Shown here one piece after another: positions 38,086 through 46,841 of a stretch of 58,980 nt of DNA (positions are counted from its first letter, which is position 1; each line of letters starts with the position of its first letter). Origin of the DNA: Paenibacillus ehimensis NBRC 15659 (lineage in GTDB: Bacteria; Bacillota; Bacilli; Paenibacillales; NBRC-103111); NCBI RefSeq assembly GCF_004000785.1, contig NZ_BILX01000040.1, forward strand, positions 1 to 58,980, given 5' to 3'. A program made the translations under genes and the position numbers. The notes below the pieces were generated by a model. That model saw nothing but the letters and a program-made list of their open reading frames with translations, made no database searches and was not told the DNA's origin.

Positions 38086-39252
38086 ATGATCGGATCATGG
38101 CGGCGTCCGGTGGCGGCCTCGTTGGTGGTATGCTTGCTGGCGGCAGGCTGCGGGCCTCAATTATCGAAGGAACAGCGGCTTTCCAATCAACAGGGGATTC
38201 CGAGCAACCACGGACAAGCCGCAAACCGGTTAAAAAGCGAAGAATTGAACGGAAAAACGACAGCGATCGGCCTGAACGGCGGGTTTATTCGTATGCTGCC
38301 CCAGAGCCGGGTGGAAATGACGATTCCCACCGTGACCATAGGGGGGACCGCTTATGTGGTCGGGTCGGATTTTGCCAAAATTGTCGGCTTCCGGTCCAAT
38401 TGGGATCAAGCCAGGGGCGTATTTCAGTTGGGGGAGCATGATGCGTCATACGAACTGAAGCCGGGCCAGCCGTCAGCGTTGAGAGACGATGAGACGGTGG
38501 CACTTAAGGAAGCGCCTATTCTTTTTAATGCTCAGATCCATATTCCAGTTTCGGCGTTAAACCCGGTATTTCAGAAAGATTTTTCATTTGAAATCAAGGA
38601 GCAGGCGGCGGTCGTCCAAGCGACCGATTGGGCGGTTAGCGGGGCGATCGACGGCCCGCTGGAGGCGAGTACGGGAGCGGAGCTTGACTTCGGCGACGAT
38701 CCGCAGGACCCGGTCCAAGGCACGGAAGGGGCTTCGGCGATGAGACTGGAGCCCGACCCGCTGCTGGAGGCTTCTGGTGCCGTGGAGGCCATGAAAGAGC
38801 TGAACGGTTTTTCCGGGAACGACGACATTGCGGTTCCCGCTCTGAGGCAGGTCGATATGAACGTTTTATTGACGCGGGCGCAGCGGTACGTCGGCGTGAA
38901 CTATGCATTCGGCGCTGCGCCTTATTCGACCTCGGGCAAGTTCGATTGCTCCACGTTTACGCAGTATGTGTTTGCCAAATCCGGTATCACGCTGAACCGG
39001 ACGGCCCGGGCCCAAGCCAAGCAAGGCACCGCAGTTGACCGAAAGCAATTGCGGAAGGGGGATTTATTGTTCTTTTACGTCCCCGGTAAGTTTCGAAGCC
39101 AGAAGACGGTCGGCCATGTCGGCATTTATTTAGGGAACCAGAGAATGATTCATTCTGCTCCGGAGCCGAAAGACGGCGTACAGATTACCCATATCAACAA
39201 TGCGTATTGGAAGCAGACGTTTTTGGCTGCCAAGCGGGTATCCTCTTCATAA
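38086..39252 (+). CDS. NlpC/P60 peptidoglycan hydrolase lipoprotein
   Basis: Cell-wall hydrolase of 388 residues. The N-terminus has a lipobox LLAAGC at about residues 16-21, so the protein is likely anchored outside. Residues 60-180 look like a copper-amine-oxidase-like beta domain (TIGGTAYVVGSDFAKIVG), as found in stalk regions of Bacillales exported proteins. The catalytic domain is at 265-385: FDCSTFTQYVF contains the Cys, GHVGIYLGNQRMIHSAP the His. It probably cuts the peptide stem of peptidoglycan (DL-endopeptidase). AGAGGAG lies 9 bases before the ATG. Ends in a bidirectional terminator. Confidence 0.88.
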   Translation: MIGSWRRPVAASLVVCLLAAGCGPQLSKEQRLSNQQGIPSNHGQAANRLKSEELNGKTTAIGLNGGFIRMLPQSRVEMTIPTVTIGGTAYVVGSDFAKIVGFRSNWDQARGVFQLGEHDASYELKPGQPSALRDDETVALKEAPILFNAQIHIPVSALNPVFQKDFSFEIKEQAAVVQATDWAVSGAIDGPLEASTGAELDFGDDPQDPVQGTEGASAMRLEPDPLLEASGAVEAMKELNGFSGNDDIAVPALRQVDMNVLLTRAQRYVGVNYAFGAAPYSTSGKFDCSTFTQYVFAKSGITLNRTARAQAKQGTAVDRKQLRKGDLLFFYVPGKFRSQKTVGHVGIYLGNQRMIHSAPEPKDGVQITHINNAYWKQTFLAAKRVSSS

Positions 39253-39254
39253 GA

Positions 39255-39292
39255 AACAGCCCGGCCGGTTCAATCCGTCTGGGCTGTTCTTC
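39255..39292. terminator. Bidirectional terminator between the NlpC/P60 and HD-GYP genes
   Basis: AACAGCCC (39255-39262) pairs with GGGCTGTT (39281-39288); the convergent HD-GYP gene ends 20 bases beyond. Confidence 0.7.
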
Positions 39293-39312
39293 GTATTTAA
39301 GGCCAACGCATA

Positions 39313-40383
39313 TTAATCCGCGAAAATGTGTTCGACTTCCAAATCGGTCCGTTCCGACAAATCGATGAACGTGCCGTCAAAATTAACGAGCGGCCGGAAA
39401 ACATCGGTCGGATGGGTGAGTACGATCGTGCCCATTTCACCGGAAGCAAGCTGAATTTTTTTGCCGATAAAATTCGGGACCATATGCTGGATAAACAATT
39501 GCGTAATATGAGGATCAATTTGTCCGAAGCTGCACCGGTGAAGCTCGCGCAGGACGAACAGCAGATCGCGTTTTTTCTGGTATACCCGGCTGGAAATCAT
39601 CGCGCTGTAAATGTCCGCAACAGCGACGATCTTGGCCAGCGGATGAATTTCATCTCCGCGCAGACCATACGGGTAACCGGACCCGTCGAGCCGTTCATGG
39701 TGCTGTAAAGCAGTCAAGCATATTTCTGCGGGCAGACCCGAGCGCTGCAGCAGCTCGTATCCGTAGATCGAATGCTTTTTCACGCGTTCATATTCTTCCG
39801 CCGTCAATTTTCCGGGCTTCTGAAGAATGGCCGGATCGATGAGGCCTTTGCCAATATCGTGCAAATAACCCGCTTTGCCGGCGAGTACAGCTTCCGGCTC
39901 CGATTGCCCGAGCCACTTGGCGATATAGTAGGAGATCATGCCTACTTGCACGCTGTGTTGATATGTATAATCGTCCGTGCTGTTTAACACGAGCAGGAGC
40001 GAAACGACGTCCTTCTCCTGATGAACTTGCTGGACAAGCGGATTGAAACCGATATCAATTTGATCCTTCTGCACGATGCCTTGTTGAATCGCTTGCTCAA
40101 ATATGCTTTTCACGCCGTCTACTGCTTCATGATAGGCTGCTACGGCGGCAGCTGAGGCAGTGTGTTCCGTCTGCGCGGAAGGAGATTCGTCTCTTGCTGT
40201 GTCGGGCCCGGGATCATCCGTACGAAAAGCGATGTCCACTTCATCGATATGGTGCAGCTTCAGCTTCTCAATGTCATCGACAGACAGTTCGGTATGTGCG
40301 GATAGGACCAGCAGTCCGTACCCGTTAAACGTATCCGAGCCGAGCCGATCGCCTACCTTGACTTGATGGATCGATATGAGCAC
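39313..40383 (-). CDS. HD-GYP domain protein (c-di-GMP phosphodiesterase type)
   Basis: A protein of 356 residues predicted to break down cyclic di-GMP. The HD-GYP domain covers about 130-310: GYLHDIGKGLIDPAIL with the HD pair, VKKHSIYGYELL, and HHERLDGSGYPYGLRGDEI containing the GYP motif. The N-terminal 60 residues (VGDRLGSDTFNGYGLLVL) resemble the leader of the second HD-GYP protein at 45.6 kb. It starts with GTG at 40383, 7 bases after AGAGGTGA. No sensor domain or membrane segment is seen. Confidence 0.9.
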   Translation of the reverse strand: MLISIHQVKVGDRLGSDTFNGYGLLVLSAHTELSVDDIEKLKLHHIDEVDIAFRTDDPGPDTARDESPSAQTEHTASAAAVAAYHEAVDGVKSIFEQAIQQGIVQKDQIDIGFNPLVQQVHQEKDVVSLLLVLNSTDDYTYQHSVQVGMISYYIAKWLGQSEPEAVLAGKAGYLHDIGKGLIDPAILQKPGKLTAEEYERVKKHSIYGYELLQRSGLPAEICLTALQHHERLDGSGYPYGLRGDEIHPLAKIVAVADIYSAMISSRVYQKKRDLLFVLRELHRCSFGQIDPHITQLFIQHMVPNFIGKKIQLASGEMGTIVLTHPTDVFRPLVNFDGTFIDLSERTDLEVEHIFAD

Positions 40384-40538
40384 AACGGGTTCACCTCTGT
40401 CCTGGGGTCACGGGATCTTTACCGGAATAAAAAGTTGTCCCTTTCGTCTCATGATAACAGGAAAATGAACCCGAGACACTCGAATTTTGTCGAATAAAAG
40501 GTAAAAATTAATTAATAATTAATGTAATTTGTAACGAA

Positions 40539-41615
40539 TTACATTCCGATATAGCGGCTGTACAAGCTTTTGGCCAGGGTAGGGTCCTCGGTGCCCTGTA
40601 CGATCATCCGTCCGTCCGGGAAAAGCACCAAGGTCAACGCTTCGTCCAAATGAAGCTTCAGGAGAAACGGATTTTTCTCGACTCGTCCAAGCGGCTTAAG
40701 CCGTTCTGCCCATTCCTCCAAAGAGAGCGCGGCAGGTGCAACGGGCTGGATTTGGACAGAATTCCGGCCGCACAGCGTCTGGATCGTATCTTCCTCCAGC
40801 GAAGCATCCAAATATTCGAATTGCCGTGCCGCGCAGCAAGGACAATCCGCTTTGCGCGCTTTCGACACGTCGATCGCGGCGTATTGGTTGTACCAGAGGT
40901 CCCAATGGACCATTTTGCGGTTCAGGTGCTGACGGGCCCCCACAAGCAGCTTGAGCGCCTCGGCCGCTTGGTGGGAGGCGACCGTATGAATGATCGATCC
41001 GATCACGCCTGCCGTATCGCATGTCTCCGTCGTGCCCCGCGCCGGCGGTTGGTCGAACAAGCATCGCAGACAAGGCGTTTCGCCGGGAATGACGGTGTGC
41101 GAGACGCCGCGGGAGCTTACGGCGCCGCCGTAAATCCACGGAATGCCGTGCTTGACGCTGACGTCGTTAATTAAAAAGCGCACCGTAAAATTATCCGTGC
41201 CGTCGAGGATAAGCTGGACGTCGGCCAGCAGTTGCTCGGCATTGGCGAAGTTCAAGTCGGCCACGACCGGCTCGATGACAACGCCGGAATTCGCCGCGCC
41301 AAGCCGGGCCGCGGCCGCTTCCGCTTTGGGCGCGGAGCCGGCCGCATCCGCTTCGTCGTAAAGCATCTGCCGCTGCAGATTGCTCCGCTCGACGAAGTCG
41401 CGGTCGATCAGGCGAACGAAGCCGATACCGGCGCGCACCATATGATTGGCAAGCACCGTTCCGAGCGCGCCCATGCCTACGATGGCGACGCGGGCCTGCA
41501 GCAGCTTGGCTTGTCCGGCTTCGCCGATGGGGGAGAACAACATCTGCCGCGAATACCGTTCCCGGTCCGCGACTTGTACGTTTTCCTGCTCCGTCATGCT
41601 GTCAGTCACGTTCAT
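40539..41615 (-). CDS. moeB: MoeB/ThiF-family adenylyltransferase (E1-like)
   Basis: Enzyme of 358 residues that activates the C-terminal glycine of a small sulfur-carrier protein with ATP. Visible are VAIVGMGALGTVLANHM for ATP, RSNLQRQMLYDEAD with the catalytic Arg region, and two CxxC pairs (CLRC and CPCC) for zinc. The C-terminal 80 residues contain LCGRNSVQIQP, a Cys-bearing segment typical of Bacillales MoeB/ThiF. It starts inside the end of the MoaD-MoaE gene (14-base overlap) with AAGGAG before the ATG. By neighbourhood its partner is MoaD rather than ThiS. No rhodanese domain is attached. Confidence 0.88.
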   Translation of the reverse strand: MNVTDSMTEQENVQVADRERYSRQMLFSPIGEAGQAKLLQARVAIVGMGALGTVLANHMVRAGIGFVRLIDRDFVERSNLQRQMLYDEADAAGSAPKAEAAAARLGAANSGVVIEPVVADLNFANAEQLLADVQLILDGTDNFTVRFLINDVSVKHGIPWIYGGAVSSRGVSHTVIPGETPCLRCLFDQPPARGTTETCDTAGVIGSIIHTVASHQAAEALKLLVGARQHLNRKMVHWDLWYNQYAAIDVSKARKADCPCCAARQFEYLDASLEEDTIQTLCGRNSVQIQPVAPAALSLEEWAERLKPLGRVEKNPFLLKLHLDEALTLVLFPDGRMIVQGTEDPTLAKSLYSRYIGM

Positions 41616-42327
41616 TCTTCGGTTCTCCTTCCCGCGGAAGACCGGCTGCCGGATTCCAGGGGCCTTGCTGATGGCCTTTCCACTCCGAGCCGTCCTCCCA
41701 AATTTCCTTCTTCCAGATCGGCACGATTTGCTTCAGCCGCTCGATGGCATACCGGCTCGCCTCATAGGCGGCGTCGCGGTGCGGCGAGGATACCGCAATG
41801 ACGACGCTTGTCTCGCCTACCGGCACCGTGCCGAGCCGGTGCGTAATCGCGAGCCGCGTACCGGGCCAGCGCGAGGACAGCTCGTCGCCGATTTGACGCA
41901 TCGTTTTCAGCGCCATCGGCTCGTAGGCTTCGTATTCCAGCATTGTGGTCCTTTTGCCATGGGTAAACTCCCGGGTGGTGCCGACAAAAGCCAGCGTCGC
42001 GCCATGGTCGGGGTGCAGCACTTTGGCCGTCACCTCATCGGTAAGGATCGGATCGCGCGTGATGGCGTAGGGCTCCGGCTCGCCGCCGGAAACAGGCGGG
42101 ATGAGCGCGACTTCGTCCTGCCCGGTGATGCGGACCGCGTCGTCCGCATATTGTTGATTTACCGCGACGAACGCTTGCTTAAGCACGTCGGATGCCGCGG
42201 GGTAGCGGGCCGCCAGCAGCGCTTTGAGCTCCTGCGGCGTCAGCCCGTCCTGTTCTATGTCCAGCTCCAGTACCGGAGAGCCGAAATGCTCGGCCAATCC
42301 GGCGAAAAGCAGCAGCTTCAGCTTCAT
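41602..42327 (-). CDS. moaE: MoaD-MoaE fusion, molybdopterin synthase
   Basis: One protein of 241 residues that joins both molybdopterin synthase subunits. Residues 1-80 are MoaD-like (KLLLFAGLAEHFGS, ending VALIPPVSGG), the Gly-Gly that should receive sulfur. It continues without a stop into MoaE (EPEPYAITRDPI, LAFVGTTREFTHGKR, HRLGTVPVGETSVVIAVSSP, PIWKKEIWEDGSEW). MoaE residues Lys and Arg for precursor binding are present. In separate MoaD proteins the Gly-Gly is the very end, so the fusion must be cut or work in another way. The ATG at 42327 follows AAGGAG; the earlier frame start has no site. Confidence 0.9.
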   Translation of the reverse strand: MKLKLLLFAGLAEHFGSPVLELDIEQDGLTPQELKALLAARYPAASDVLKQAFVAVNQQYADDAVRITGQDEVALIPPVSGGEPEPYAITRDPILTDEVTAKVLHPDHGATLAFVGTTREFTHGKRTTMLEYEAYEPMALKTMRQIGDELSSRWPGTRLAITHRLGTVPVGETSVVIAVSSPHRDAAYEASRYAIERLKQIVPIWKKEIWEDGSEWKGHQQGPWNPAAGLPREGEPKNERD

Positions 42328-42526
42328 GGTTGCTCTACTCCTTTGTTCATGCGGCCTTTCGAAGTCCGGCGAACGGGCCCTCTGTGCGGCAGATTGTCGC
42401 TCGGACCGCTGCCAAGGTCGTGATTCGCCGACTTTGCGGGCTGTTCTTTTCAGTTTCAGCATACCATATTTTTAGCGAAAAATGATATAATGGTTGGTGA
42501 TGTTTCAAGGGAGATGGAGGCGTAGC

Positions 42527-42994
42527 ATGACTATAGAAATCGTAGATGAGCACGTCGGCCGCGTCAGGTATACCGTAAGCGAGCTGGCGGCCATCGCTCC
42601 GCGGAGGTTTCCGGTGCAGGAGCGGGTAAGCGGCGTCACGGGAAACGCGTTTGATTGGCCGGCATGGTACGAGGCTTGGCTTCAAGCGCAGCAGGCGGAG
42701 CCGGGAAGGCCACCGACCCGTCTGGAGGTCGAAGGGGCGGACGAATTTCAAGCGGGCATTCCTTGGGGCGAATTGAAGGAAGCCTTGGTTCTTTTCGAGC
42801 AGGAGGACGGCAGCCCTTTGACCAAAGGGTATCCGATCCGTTTGTACGTTCCGGGCGGAAGCAGCGAATGCCTTAATGTGAAGAGCGTCGTGCGAATGCG
42901 GATTCTCTACGATGAGGAGGCAGCGGTAAAATCGTCGACGTACGGATTCAAAAATACGATATCGCCGGAGCAGCTGCTTAAGCCCCGTTCTTGA
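42527..42994 (+). CDS. Small protein of unknown function beside the molybdopterin genes
   Basis: A protein of 155 residues without a signal peptide or membrane helix. Residues 85-150 (DEFQAGIPWGELKEALVLFE, YPIRLYVPGGSSECLNVKSV) faintly resemble the molybdopterin-binding domain of sulfite-oxidase-type enzymes, but the fragment is too short for an active enzyme and lacks the binding Cys. GGAGG lies 6 bases before the ATG at 42527, and TATAAT (42486-42491) lies upstream. It is divergent from the MoaD-MoaE gene. Function not known; a cofactor-related role is a guess from context. Confidence 0.6.
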   Translation: MTIEIVDEHVGRVRYTVSELAAIAPRRFPVQERVSGVTGNAFDWPAWYEAWLQAQQAEPGRPPTRLEVEGADEFQAGIPWGELKEALVLFEQEDGSPLTKGYPIRLYVPGGSSECLNVKSVVRMRILYDEEAAVKSSTYGFKNTISPEQLLKPRS

Positions 42995-43043
42995 GTGCAC
43001 GCGGCTCCATTCATCTACTCGCTACTTGAAGGAAGGTGCCTTT

Positions 43044-44498
43044 GTGAACGAACGAATGAGGCTGCGCGTCCTTCATACGAACGATATTCACAGCCACTTT
43101 GAACAAATGCCCCGCATCGCCTCCGTCCTGCGGAGGCTTCGCGCGGAAGCCGGAGAAGAGCGGACGCTTACGCTCGATATCGGGGATCATATCGACCGGA
43201 TGCGCCCGGAAACCGAAGGAACGGACGGCCGGACGAACATCGCGGTCCTGAATGCATCCGGATATGAAGCCGTCACGCTCGGCAACAACGAGGGATTGTC
43301 CTACACGCAGGACGTTCTTTCGGAGCTGTATGGCCGACAGGCGAGCTTCACCACCGTCATCTGCAACCTGCCTGCATCGGCTACGGGAGAGCTGCCGCCG
43401 TGGGCGGTGCCGTATCATATCGTCCGGAAAGCGGGCTTACGTATTGGGCTGATCGGAGTCACCGCCTGCTTTCCCGAGTTTTACAACCTGCTCGGGTGGG
43501 ACGTGCGGGAGCCGTTCGACGTCGTTCCGCCCCTTGTCCGCCAGCTTCGTCCCCAGGTGGACGTGCTCATCGTCATGTCCCATCTCGGGCTGCGCAACGA
43601 CGAGCGCATGGCGGCCGAAGTGCCGGGCATCGATCTGATTTTGGGCGGGCATACGCATCACTTGCTCGAAGAACCGCTGCGCGTCGGAGGGACGCTCGTC
43701 TGCGCCACGGGCAAATTCGGACAATACGTCGGAGTCGTCGATCTGGAATGGGACCCCGCCGAACAGAGGGTGGCGCATGCGGAGGCTTCCGTGCAAGCGG
43801 TGGCAATCGAGCCGGAGGATGAGGAGATCCGCAGCCTGATCAGGGAATATGGCTCTCGTGCCGCATCCGAATTGGACCGCGAGGTCGCCCGCCTGCCAGT
43901 CGAGCTGCCGTTCGACTGGTATGGCGAGTCGCCGCTCGGGAATTTGCTGGCCGGGGGATTGCGCCGGTGGATGGGAGCCGAGATCGGTCTGGTCAATGCC
44001 GGACAGCTGCTCGGCGGGCTGCCGCAAGGCCCGGTATCGGCCGGTATGCTGCTTCAATTGTGCCCGTCGCCGATCAACCCGTGCCGGATGAGGCTGACCG
44101 GGACGCAGCTGCTTCGCGCGCTGGAGGAATCGCTGCTTCCCGAGTTCATGGACAAACCGCTGTACGGTTACGGCTTTCGCGGCAAAGTGCTCGGAACGCT
44201 GTGCGTCGACGGACTCACCGTACAATACGACCCGGAAGGGGCGGATTATGCGAAGATTCGCGCCGTGGACGTCGGCGGGAAGCCGCTGGAGGCGGAGCGG
44301 GAGTATTTGGTCGGGACCATCGACATGTTTACGTTTCGGATCGGCTTCACCAGCCTCGGAGAAGGGACGGAGCCTCAGTTCTTCCTGCCGGAATTTTTGC
44401 GCGACGTCTTGCTACGGGAGCTTCGCGACGAAGCGTCGCTTCATCACAGCTTCTCCCGACGGTGGCGAACGGTCGGAGAATCGCCGCACAATACTTAA
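43044..44498 (+). CDS. Metallophosphatase, 5'-nucleotidase / UDP-sugar hydrolase family
   Basis: A protein of 484 residues with the two domains of the UshA/5'-nucleotidase family: a calcineurin-like metal domain (LHTNDIHSHFEQM, LDIGDHIDRMRPE, LGNNEGLSY, VMSHLGLRNDER, LGGHTHHLLEEP) and a substrate domain (from about 270; ESPLGNLLAGGLRRWMG). No signal peptide is present, which resembles cytosolic YunD of Bacillus. The second metal position of the family (usually GDxxDRxxP) reads GDHIDRMRP. The start is set at GTG 43044 near GGAAGGTG; the frame is open a little further upstream. Confidence 0.87.
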   Translation: MNERMRLRVLHTNDIHSHFEQMPRIASVLRRLRAEAGEERTLTLDIGDHIDRMRPETEGTDGRTNIAVLNASGYEAVTLGNNEGLSYTQDVLSELYGRQASFTTVICNLPASATGELPPWAVPYHIVRKAGLRIGLIGVTACFPEFYNLLGWDVREPFDVVPPLVRQLRPQVDVLIVMSHLGLRNDERMAAEVPGIDLILGGHTHHLLEEPLRVGGTLVCATGKFGQYVGVVDLEWDPAEQRVAHAEASVQAVAIEPEDEEIRSLIREYGSRAASELDREVARLPVELPFDWYGESPLGNLLAGGLRRWMGAEIGLVNAGQLLGGLPQGPVSAGMLLQLCPSPINPCRMRLTGTQLLRALEESLLPEFMDKPLYGYGFRGKVLGTLCVDGLTVQYDPEGADYAKIRAVDVGGKPLEAEREYLVGTIDMFTFRIGFTSLGEGTEPQFFLPEFLRDVLLRELRDEASLHHSFSRRWRTVGESPHNT

Positions 44499-44601
44499 GG
44501 ATGCGCTTCGTTGTGTACAAACCGCAGCAAACAAGCTAGAATATAAAAAACGATTCATGATACGAACCGGATCAATTCGAGGGAGAGAGTAGGAGGAGCG
44601 C

Positions 44602-45408
44602 ATGCACGATTGGTGGGTAGCGGTTATTATCGGCATCGTGGAGGGCTTGACGGAGTTTTTGCCCGTTTCGTCGACGGGCCACATGATTTTGACAAGCACG
44701 CTGCTGGGGATCCCCGATACGGATGAATTGATCAAAACGTTCGAGATCGTCATCCAGCTCGGCGCCATCCTGGCCGGGGTCGTCGTCTACTGGAAGCGGA
44801 TTTTGCGGCTGTTCGGCCTCAGCAAGGAAAAGCCCAAAGCGGGCAAAGGAATGAACTTGCTGCACATTATGCTGGCGATCGTACCGACGCTGGCGATCGC
44901 GTATTTGACGAAAGATTTTATCAAAGCCTACCTCTTCTCGCCGGCCACCGTGCTTATAGGCCTGATCCTTGGCGGTGTGCTGCTCATCATCGGGGAAAAA
45001 TTCCAGCCGAAGGTCACGGCGCACGATGTCGACGAGCTGACGTACAAGCAGGCGTTCTTCATCGGGCTCTGGCAGATTATTTCAATCTGGCCGGGCTTCT
45101 CCCGCTCGGGATCGACAATTGCCGGGGGGATGCTGGCCGGCGCGAGCCGCGGGGCCGCCGCCGACTTTACGTTTATTATCGCCATCCCTGTCATGGTCGT
45201 GGCTACCGGATACGAGCTGATAAAAAACCTCGATGCGTTCTCTTCCGGAGATCTCGGATTTTTTGCCATCGGCTTTATCGTTTCGTTCGTCGTAGCGCTG
45301 CTCGCGGTCGTGACGTTCATCAAATTCGTACAAAAATTCAGCATGTCGTACTTTGCGTATTACCGCTTTGTCGCAGCCGCTTTGTTCTGGCTCTTCGTGC
45401 TGCGGTAG
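44602..45408 (+). CDS. uppP: Undecaprenyl-diphosphatase UppP (BacA type)
   Basis: Integral membrane phosphatase of 268 residues that recycles the lipid carrier of cell-wall synthesis by removing one phosphate from undecaprenyl pyrophosphate; this also gives bacitracin resistance. The two active-site motifs are intact: EGLTEFLPVSSTGHM near the N-terminus and PGFSRSGSTIAGG in the middle. About eight membrane helices are visible. AGGAGG lies 5 bases before the ATG. It is transcribed alone and followed by a hairpin. Confidence 0.95.
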   Translation: MHDWWVAVIIGIVEGLTEFLPVSSTGHMILTSTLLGIPDTDELIKTFEIVIQLGAILAGVVVYWKRILRLFGLSKEKPKAGKGMNLLHIMLAIVPTLAIAYLTKDFIKAYLFSPATVLIGLILGGVLLIIGEKFQPKVTAHDVDELTYKQAFFIGLWQIISIWPGFSRSGSTIAGGMLAGASRGAAADFTFIIAIPVMVVATGYELIKNLDAFSSGDLGFFAIGFIVSFVVALLAVVTFIKFVQKFSMSYFAYYRFVAAALFWLFVLR

Positions 45409-45416
45409 CTTGTTCG

Positions 45417-45452
45417 CCGGAAATGGGGGGCTTCCTCTTGTTTCCGGCTTTT
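45417..45452 (+). terminator. Terminator after uppP
   Basis: CCGGAAA (45417-45423) pairs with TTTCCGG (45441-45447), followed by a short CTTTTCT tail, so of moderate strength. Confidence 0.55.
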
Positions 45453-45532
45453 CTCGTCCGAAGTTCATATAAATTTAGTCAAAACGTGAAAAAACATATT
45501 GCTCTTTTGTTTCGAATTCGATACGCTTAATC

Positions 45533-45564
45533 ATATCGATATTTTCTAAATTTTTCTTTAGAAA
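45533..45564 (+). repeat. Two palindromes in the HD-GYP gene leader
   Basis: ATATCGATAT (45533-45542) is followed at once by TTTCTAAA-N6-TTTAGAAA (45543-45564). They end 17 bases before the start codon of the HD-GYP gene, which has only a weak ribosome site (AGAAGA). Role unknown; could be an operator or a leader hairpin. Confidence 0.4.
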
Positions 45565-45581
45565 GAAGACGTGGTTCGTTG

Positions 45582-46676
45582 ATGCGTTTGCTTCCGCTAA
45601 GCATGGTCAGACCCGGCATGCGCCTTGGGAAAAAAATATACAACTCGGACGGGTTGACGCTGCTTGGCGAGCGGGTGGAATTGACGCAGGCGCTTATTAC
45701 CCGCCTGGGCGAGCATGGTGTGGATTTTGTCTATATCGACGATCCCCGGACCCGGGATTTGATTATCCATGATGTCCTTAGCGAGGAGACCCGGACCCAT
45801 GCCATTACCGAGATCCGAACCTCCTTCCGCAAAATGATGGAGGATCAGGTCAAGCGCAAATTGGTGGGGCAGCTGCAGGTCGGCAAGGCGTTTCGCGGGA
45901 TGATGAGCATGATTTTGGACGACCTGAGCCAGCACAAGGATGCCATGATCATGCTGACCAATATTAGCCTAATGGACGAATATTTGTTCCACCATTCGCT
46001 CAATGTGTGCATTTATGCAACGATGCTCGGCATGGCGCATGGCTACGACCGGGAAGAACTGATGACGCTCGGCCTTGGGGCGCTGCTTCACGATGTGGGC
46101 AAAACCCAAATCCCGCTGGAGCTGCTGCGCAAAAAAGGAAAGCTGTCGGACAGCGAATATGAACGGATTAAGCAACATACCATATTTGGCTTTCAATTTC
46201 TGAAGGACGAGCCCAACATTCCGCTGCTTGCCGCGCACTGTGCCTTTCAGCATCACGAAAGGCTGGATGGCAGCGGGTACCCCCGCGGACTCAGGGGCTC
46301 GGAAATACACGAATATGCGCGGTGGATCGGCCTGGTCGATTCTTACGACGCCATGACGACCCACCGCGTGTACCGCAGCGCCATGCTTCCGCATCAAGCG
46401 ATGGAAATTTTGTTTGCCGGATCGGGCACCTTGTACGAAACCAGGCAGATCGAGCTGTTCCGCGATAAAATCGCGATCTATCCGATCGGCATCACCGTTA
46501 CTCTGAATACGGGTGAAACGGGAGTGGTCGTCGATTTGAATGCGAACGTGCCGCAGCGTCCGGTCGTGCGTCTGCTGCTGGATGCGGAGGGACAGGAGCT
46601 GAAGGATATGCCCGAAATCGATTTGTCCAAAATGCTGTCGGTCATGATTACCGGCGTCAATCATAAACCTATATAG
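45582..46676 (+). CDS. HD-GYP domain protein, second copy (c-di-GMP phosphodiesterase type)
   Basis: A protein of 364 residues related to the one at 39.3 kb. The HD-GYP domain is complete: ALLHDVGKTQIPLELL, IKQHTIFGFQFL and HHERLDGSGYPRGLRGSEI. The N-terminal section MVRPGMRLGKKIYNSDGLTL matches the leader seen in many Bacillales HD-GYP proteins (DUF3391-like). No membrane part. The start is taken at the ATG 45582; a TTG directly before it is also in frame. The ribosome site is weak, and a double palindrome precedes it. Confidence 0.88.
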   Translation: MRLLPLSMVRPGMRLGKKIYNSDGLTLLGERVELTQALITRLGEHGVDFVYIDDPRTRDLIIHDVLSEETRTHAITEIRTSFRKMMEDQVKRKLVGQLQVGKAFRGMMSMILDDLSQHKDAMIMLTNISLMDEYLFHHSLNVCIYATMLGMAHGYDREELMTLGLGALLHDVGKTQIPLELLRKKGKLSDSEYERIKQHTIFGFQFLKDEPNIPLLAAHCAFQHHERLDGSGYPRGLRGSEIHEYARWIGLVDSYDAMTTHRVYRSAMLPHQAMEILFAGSGTLYETRQIELFRDKIAIYPIGITVTLNTGETGVVVDLNANVPQRPVVRLLLDAEGQELKDMPEIDLSKMLSVMITGVNHKPI

Positions 46677-46692
46677 CTTAGAGTCGTGCAGA

Positions 46693-46718
46693 GGCAGCTT
46701 CCCGGAAGCTGTCTTTTT
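46693..46718 (+). terminator. Terminator after the HD-GYP gene
   Basis: GGCAGCTT pairs with AAGCTGTC around a short CCCGG loop and is followed by TTTTTT. Confidence 0.75.
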
Positions 46719-46769
46719 TGGCATTGGCGGCGGTTTGGGGGGCTTGTTTCATTGTAAGCATTTGGAGTT

Positions 46770-46798
46770 TTGAAGCATAGCTGTTTTTCTAGTATAAT
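46770..46798 (+). promoter_or_regulatory. SigA-type promoter of the hxlR-family gene
   Basis: TTGAAG (46770-46775), 17 bases, then a perfect TATAAT (46793-46798), 44 bases before the start codon. Confidence 0.7.
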
Positions 46799-46841
46799 GT
46801 TAAAATATAAACTAACTTCTCTTTCGTAAGGAGGTGATCGA

